From NCBI GenBank assembly GCA_019348265.1, contig JAHWJV010000137.1, positions 1 through 8,402 on the forward strand: a stretch of DNA of 8,402 nucleotides. Direction: 5' to 3'. Source of the DNA: Gemmatimonadota bacterium (GTDB lineage: Bacteria > Gemmatimonadota > Gemmatimonadetes > Longimicrobiales > Longimicrobiaceae). The notes beneath the pieces were generated by a model that saw nothing but the letters and a program-made list of their open reading frames with translations, had not been told where the DNA came from and searched no databases. The translations under genes and the position numbers were made by a program. Positions 6,337 to 8,402 of this stretch are shown one piece after another (position 1 is the stretch's first letter; the number at the start of each line of letters is the position of its first letter).

Positions 6337-6365
6337 ACAATACGTCCCATACGAAACGCCAGCAA
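6337..6365 (-). promoter_or_regulatory. Candidate sigma-70-type promoter before the liv genes
   Basis: On the minus strand, TTGCTG (6365-6360) and TATTGT (6342-6337) are separated by exactly 17 bases, about 37 bases before the binding-protein ATG. The -35 match is 3 of 6 and the -10 match is 4 of 6, so this is a weak candidate. It stands out as an AT-richer patch in the only gap of notable size between the permease genes and the liv cluster. Confidence 0.35.
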
Positions 6366-6372
6366 CTTGGCG
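6357..6372 (-). terminator. Small stem-loop after the SteT-like permease gene
   Basis: CGCCA (6361-6357 by position) and TGGCG (6368-6372) form a 5-bp stem with a 6-base loop, followed by TTT on the minus strand, about 10 nt after the permease stop. The stem is short and the T-run weak, and it overlaps the candidate -35 box. Termination here is possible but poorly supported. Confidence 0.2.
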
Positions 6373-6381
6373 CCCGGCGAG

Positions 6382-7734
6382 CTAGCGGGGCGCGGTGGGC
6401 CGGAGTCGTCGCCAGAGGAAGAAGACCGGCACGCCGAGGAGGATGATCGCGAAGCCGGTCAGGGTGGAGACGGGCTGCTCGACCGCCGCGTTGAGGAGCA
6501 TGAGAACCGACGCGGCGAGGAAGACGAGCGGCACGACCGGGTAGCCGACGGTGCGGTAGGGGCGGGGGAGGTCGGGGCGCTTGCGCCGCAGCAGGAACAC
6601 GGCACCAACGGCCATGGCGTAGAAAGGCCAGATGCCGAGGATGAAAGCGTCCGCGAGCTGCTCGAAGGTGCGGATGGAGACGTAGCCGATCCCCAGCAGC
6701 GCCGCCAACACGATAGCGGCCCAGGGGGTCCGGTAGACGGGATGCACCGCCGCGATCTGCCGGAAGAAGAGTCCGTCCTCCGCCATGGCGAAGAAGACGC
6801 GCGGACCCGTCATCATCGCGCCGTTCAGGGCGCCGAAGGCAGACGTCATAACCATCGCCGCGACGACTGCGGCGCCGGGCTCCCCGAAGATCTTGCGCGC
6901 GGCGTCCGCGGCCACGAGGGGACGGCCGGCCATCTCCGCGACGGGGAGGACGTACAGGTACGCCGCGTTGACGAAGAGGTATATGGCGATGATCGCGGCG
7001 GTGCCGCCCAGCAGGGCGCGAGGCAGAGTGCGGGCGGGATCGCGCACCTCGCCGGCGACGAAGGTCAGGTCTGCCCATCCGTCGTATGCCCACATCACCG
7101 CGATCAGCGCGACCCCGAAGCCGCCCCAGGAGATGGGCGTCAGGTCGAACTCACCCGTGCCCAGCGCGCCGCGGCTTCCATCGCCGAGGGCGAACGCCAG
7201 GACCGCGAGACCGGAGAGCGCCAGCACCTTCGCGGCCGTTGACACGTTCTGCACCGCGGCGCCCCATGTGACGGAGCGAGCGTTCGCCGCGGCGAGTAGC
7301 AGGATCGCGCCGGCCGCTACGAGCCGAACGCCTCGCTCGGAGATCGGCACGAACTCCTGCACGTACTCCGCGAAGAGCATGGCGATCGCGCCCAACGCCG
7401 ACGGCCGGATGACCAGCAGCTCCGTCCAGCCGAAGAGGAAGGCGGGGAGGGGGCCGTACGCTTCCCGAAGGAAGACGTAGATCCCCCCGGACCTGGGGAA
7501 GAGGACGGCGAGCTCGGCGATGGTGAGCGCGCCGAAAAGCGCGACGAGCCCGCCCAGCACCCAGAGCAACGCCATCGCCCCGACCGTACCGACGTCCCCC
7601 GCGACCGTGCTCGGCACCCGGAAGATCCCGCTCCCGATCGTCGAGCCGACCAGGACGGCGGCGGCGCTCCAGATCCCGAGGCGCCGGGGGAGGGCGTCGC
7701 GATCGGCGGGGGCGTAGCTTACCGGCGCGTCCAC
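6382..7734 (-). CDS. APC superfamily amino acid permease, LAT/SteT-like
   Basis: A 450-residue secondary transporter with about 12 hydrophobic segments, which would move amino acids across the inner membrane by exchange or symport. In helix 1, GSTIGSGIF (30-38) is the unwound substrate-binding motif of the APC fold. AELAVLFPRSGGIYVFLREAYG (73-94) is typical of helices 2-3. Helix 6 has WAYDGW (215-220), typical of the LAT branch, followed by GEVRDPARTLPRA. PRVFFAMAEDGLFF (311-324) and RPYRTVGYPVVP (391-402) also fit LAT/SteT proteins. I chose the GTG at 7734 because it shares its G with the TAG stop of the upstream permease (TAGTG) and gives a normal N-terminus. The open frame runs further upstream, but that part is a different frame of the upstream gene. 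There is no clear Shine-Dalgarno, which fits coupling. The exact substrate is unknown. Confidence 0.92.
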   Translation of the reverse strand: MDAPVSYAPADRDALPRRLGIWSAAAVLVGSTIGSGIFRVPSTVAGDVGTVGAMALLWVLGGLVALFGALTIAELAVLFPRSGGIYVFLREAYGPLPAFLFGWTELLVIRPSALGAIAMLFAEYVQEFVPISERGVRLVAAGAILLLAAANARSVTWGAAVQNVSTAAKVLALSGLAVLAFALGDGSRGALGTGEFDLTPISWGGFGVALIAVMWAYDGWADLTFVAGEVRDPARTLPRALLGGTAAIIAIYLFVNAAYLYVLPVAEMAGRPLVAADAARKIFGEPGAAVVAAMVMTSAFGALNGAMMTGPRVFFAMAEDGLFFRQIAAVHPVYRTPWAAIVLAALLGIGYVSIRTFEQLADAFILGIWPFYAMAVGAVFLLRRKRPDLPRPYRTVGYPVVPLVFLAASVLMLLNAAVEQPVSTLTGFAIILLGVPVFFLWRRLRPTAPR

Positions 7735-8402
7735 TATCGCGGCGGGGGGTCCACCCGCGTCGCCGCCGCGGCACCCCGCAGCGTGCTGCGGCGGTACCCG
7801 TACAGGAAGTAGATCGCCAGACCGATGGCGAGCCAGACGCCGAAGCGCTCCCATGCCCGCGCCGGTAGACCAGCCATCACGTAGACGCAGGCGCCCGCGC
7901 CGGTGAGCGTCACCAGCCAGACCATGGGGACGCGGAAGGGCCGGTGCCGGTGCGGGTCCTTGTAGCGCAGCACCAGCACGCCGATGCACACCATCGCGAA
8001 CGCCGAGAGGGTGCCGATGTTGGTCAGGTCGTAGATCTCGTTCTCGTCGGCGAACAGTGCACCCACCGCCACCGCGACGCCGGTCACCAGCGTGGTGATG
8101 TACGGGGTCCGGTATTTCCCGTGAACCTTCGCCGCCCAGGCAGGCAGAAGCCCGTCACGCGCCATCGCGTAGAAGATCCGCGGCTGACCGTACTGGAACA
8201 CCAGCAGCACGGCGGCCAGCACACCGACCCGGGCGAACCCGCCGAACAGCGAGACAGCGCCTAGGAGCGAGAGGTCCGGCAGGTCGACCACCTGCTCGGG
8301 GAGCTTCGGGACGTTGAGCTGCCACCCGGCGGGGTTCATCTGCGTGGGCGAGACGAACGACGGCCCGATGTCGAAGATCGCCTCGACGAGGATGGCGACG
8401 AG
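7734..8402 (-). CDS. APC superfamily permease, cationic amino acid transporter (CAT)-like, C-terminal part
   Basis: The 222 visible residues are the C-terminal half of a CAT-type amino acid permease; the N-terminus is beyond base 8402. Diagnostic segments are GQPRIFYAMARDGLLP (72-87), KYRTPY (96-101), DLTNIGTLSAFAMVCIGVLVLR (125-146), PHRHRPFRVP (150-159) and the ending GLPARAWERFGVWLAIGLAIYFLYGYR (178-204). About five membrane helices are readable. An internal ATG at 8339 is not the real start: the frame stays open to the edge and the family needs the upstream half. The segment before GQPRIF (about 12-50 here, with NPAGW) looks longer and more polar than usual. Its stop TAG shares one base with the GTG of the next permease, so the two are probably co-transcribed and co-translated. 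Confidence 0.9.
   Translation of the reverse strand, partial: LVAILVEAIFDIGPSFVSPTQMNPAGWQLNVPKLPEQVVDLPDLSLLGAVSLFGGFARVGVLAAVLLVFQYGQPRIFYAMARDGLLPAWAAKVHGKYRTPYITTLVTGVAVAVGALFADENEIYDLTNIGTLSAFAMVCIGVLVLRYKDPHRHRPFRVPMVWLVTLTGAGACVYVMAGLPARAWERFGVWLAIGLAIYFLYGYRRSTLRGAAAATRVDPPPR

Noticed and set aside
6367..7242. 291-residue plus-strand open frame opposite the SteT-like permease
   Set aside because: It is a shadow of a clear membrane transporter, with low-complexity Glu/Gly/Arg composition.
7735..7989. 85-residue N-terminal extension of the SteT-like permease
   Set aside because: This stretch is an out-of-frame reading of the upstream CAT-like gene; the Arg/Pro/Gly-rich peptide has no family match, whereas the GTG at 7734 gives a normal start.

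Overview
The window is GC-rich bacterial DNA in which every gene I can support lies on the minus strand, so transcription runs from high to low coordinates. A TonB-type protein and a lipoprotein solute-binding protein indicate a diderm bacterium. High GC, TTG and GTG starts, a Gly-rich TonB linker and period-7 intergenic repeats would suit a soil lineage such as Gemmatimonadota. That assignment is a low-confidence inference, because there is no rRNA or marker gene here.

In order of transcription the window holds: (1) the C-terminal part of a cationic-amino-acid-transporter (CAT) type APC permease, cut by the right edge (8402-7734); (2) a complete LAT/SteT-like APC permease whose GTG start shares one base with the previous stop (7734-6382); (3) an 81-bp gap with a candidate promoter; (4) a five-gene branched-chain amino acid type ABC importer in the order binding lipoprotein, LivH, LivM, LivG, LivF (6300-1643), joined by overlaps or spacers of 10 nt or less; (5) a spacer with a heptamer array and a terminator-like fold that ends just before the next ribosome binding site; (6) a TonB-like energy transducer with a TTG start (1488-682); (7) a spacer holding an inverted pair of heptamer arrays; (8) the N-terminal part of a DUF445 membrane protein, cut by the left edge (514-1).

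The first seven genes form a coherent amino acid uptake region. Two secondary carriers of different APC subfamilies stand beside a complete primary ABC importer: the lipoprotein would capture the ligand outside the inner membrane, LivH and LivM form the channel, and LivG and LivF hydrolyse ATP. The TonB protein and DUF445 protein are probably separate units.

I see no clearly undescribed multi-gene system. The points most worth a second look are an apparent ancient internal duplication in LivH, about 50 residues longer than usual; the heptamer-based elements in both spacers beside the TonB gene; and the terminator-like structure abutting the TonB ribosome binding site.
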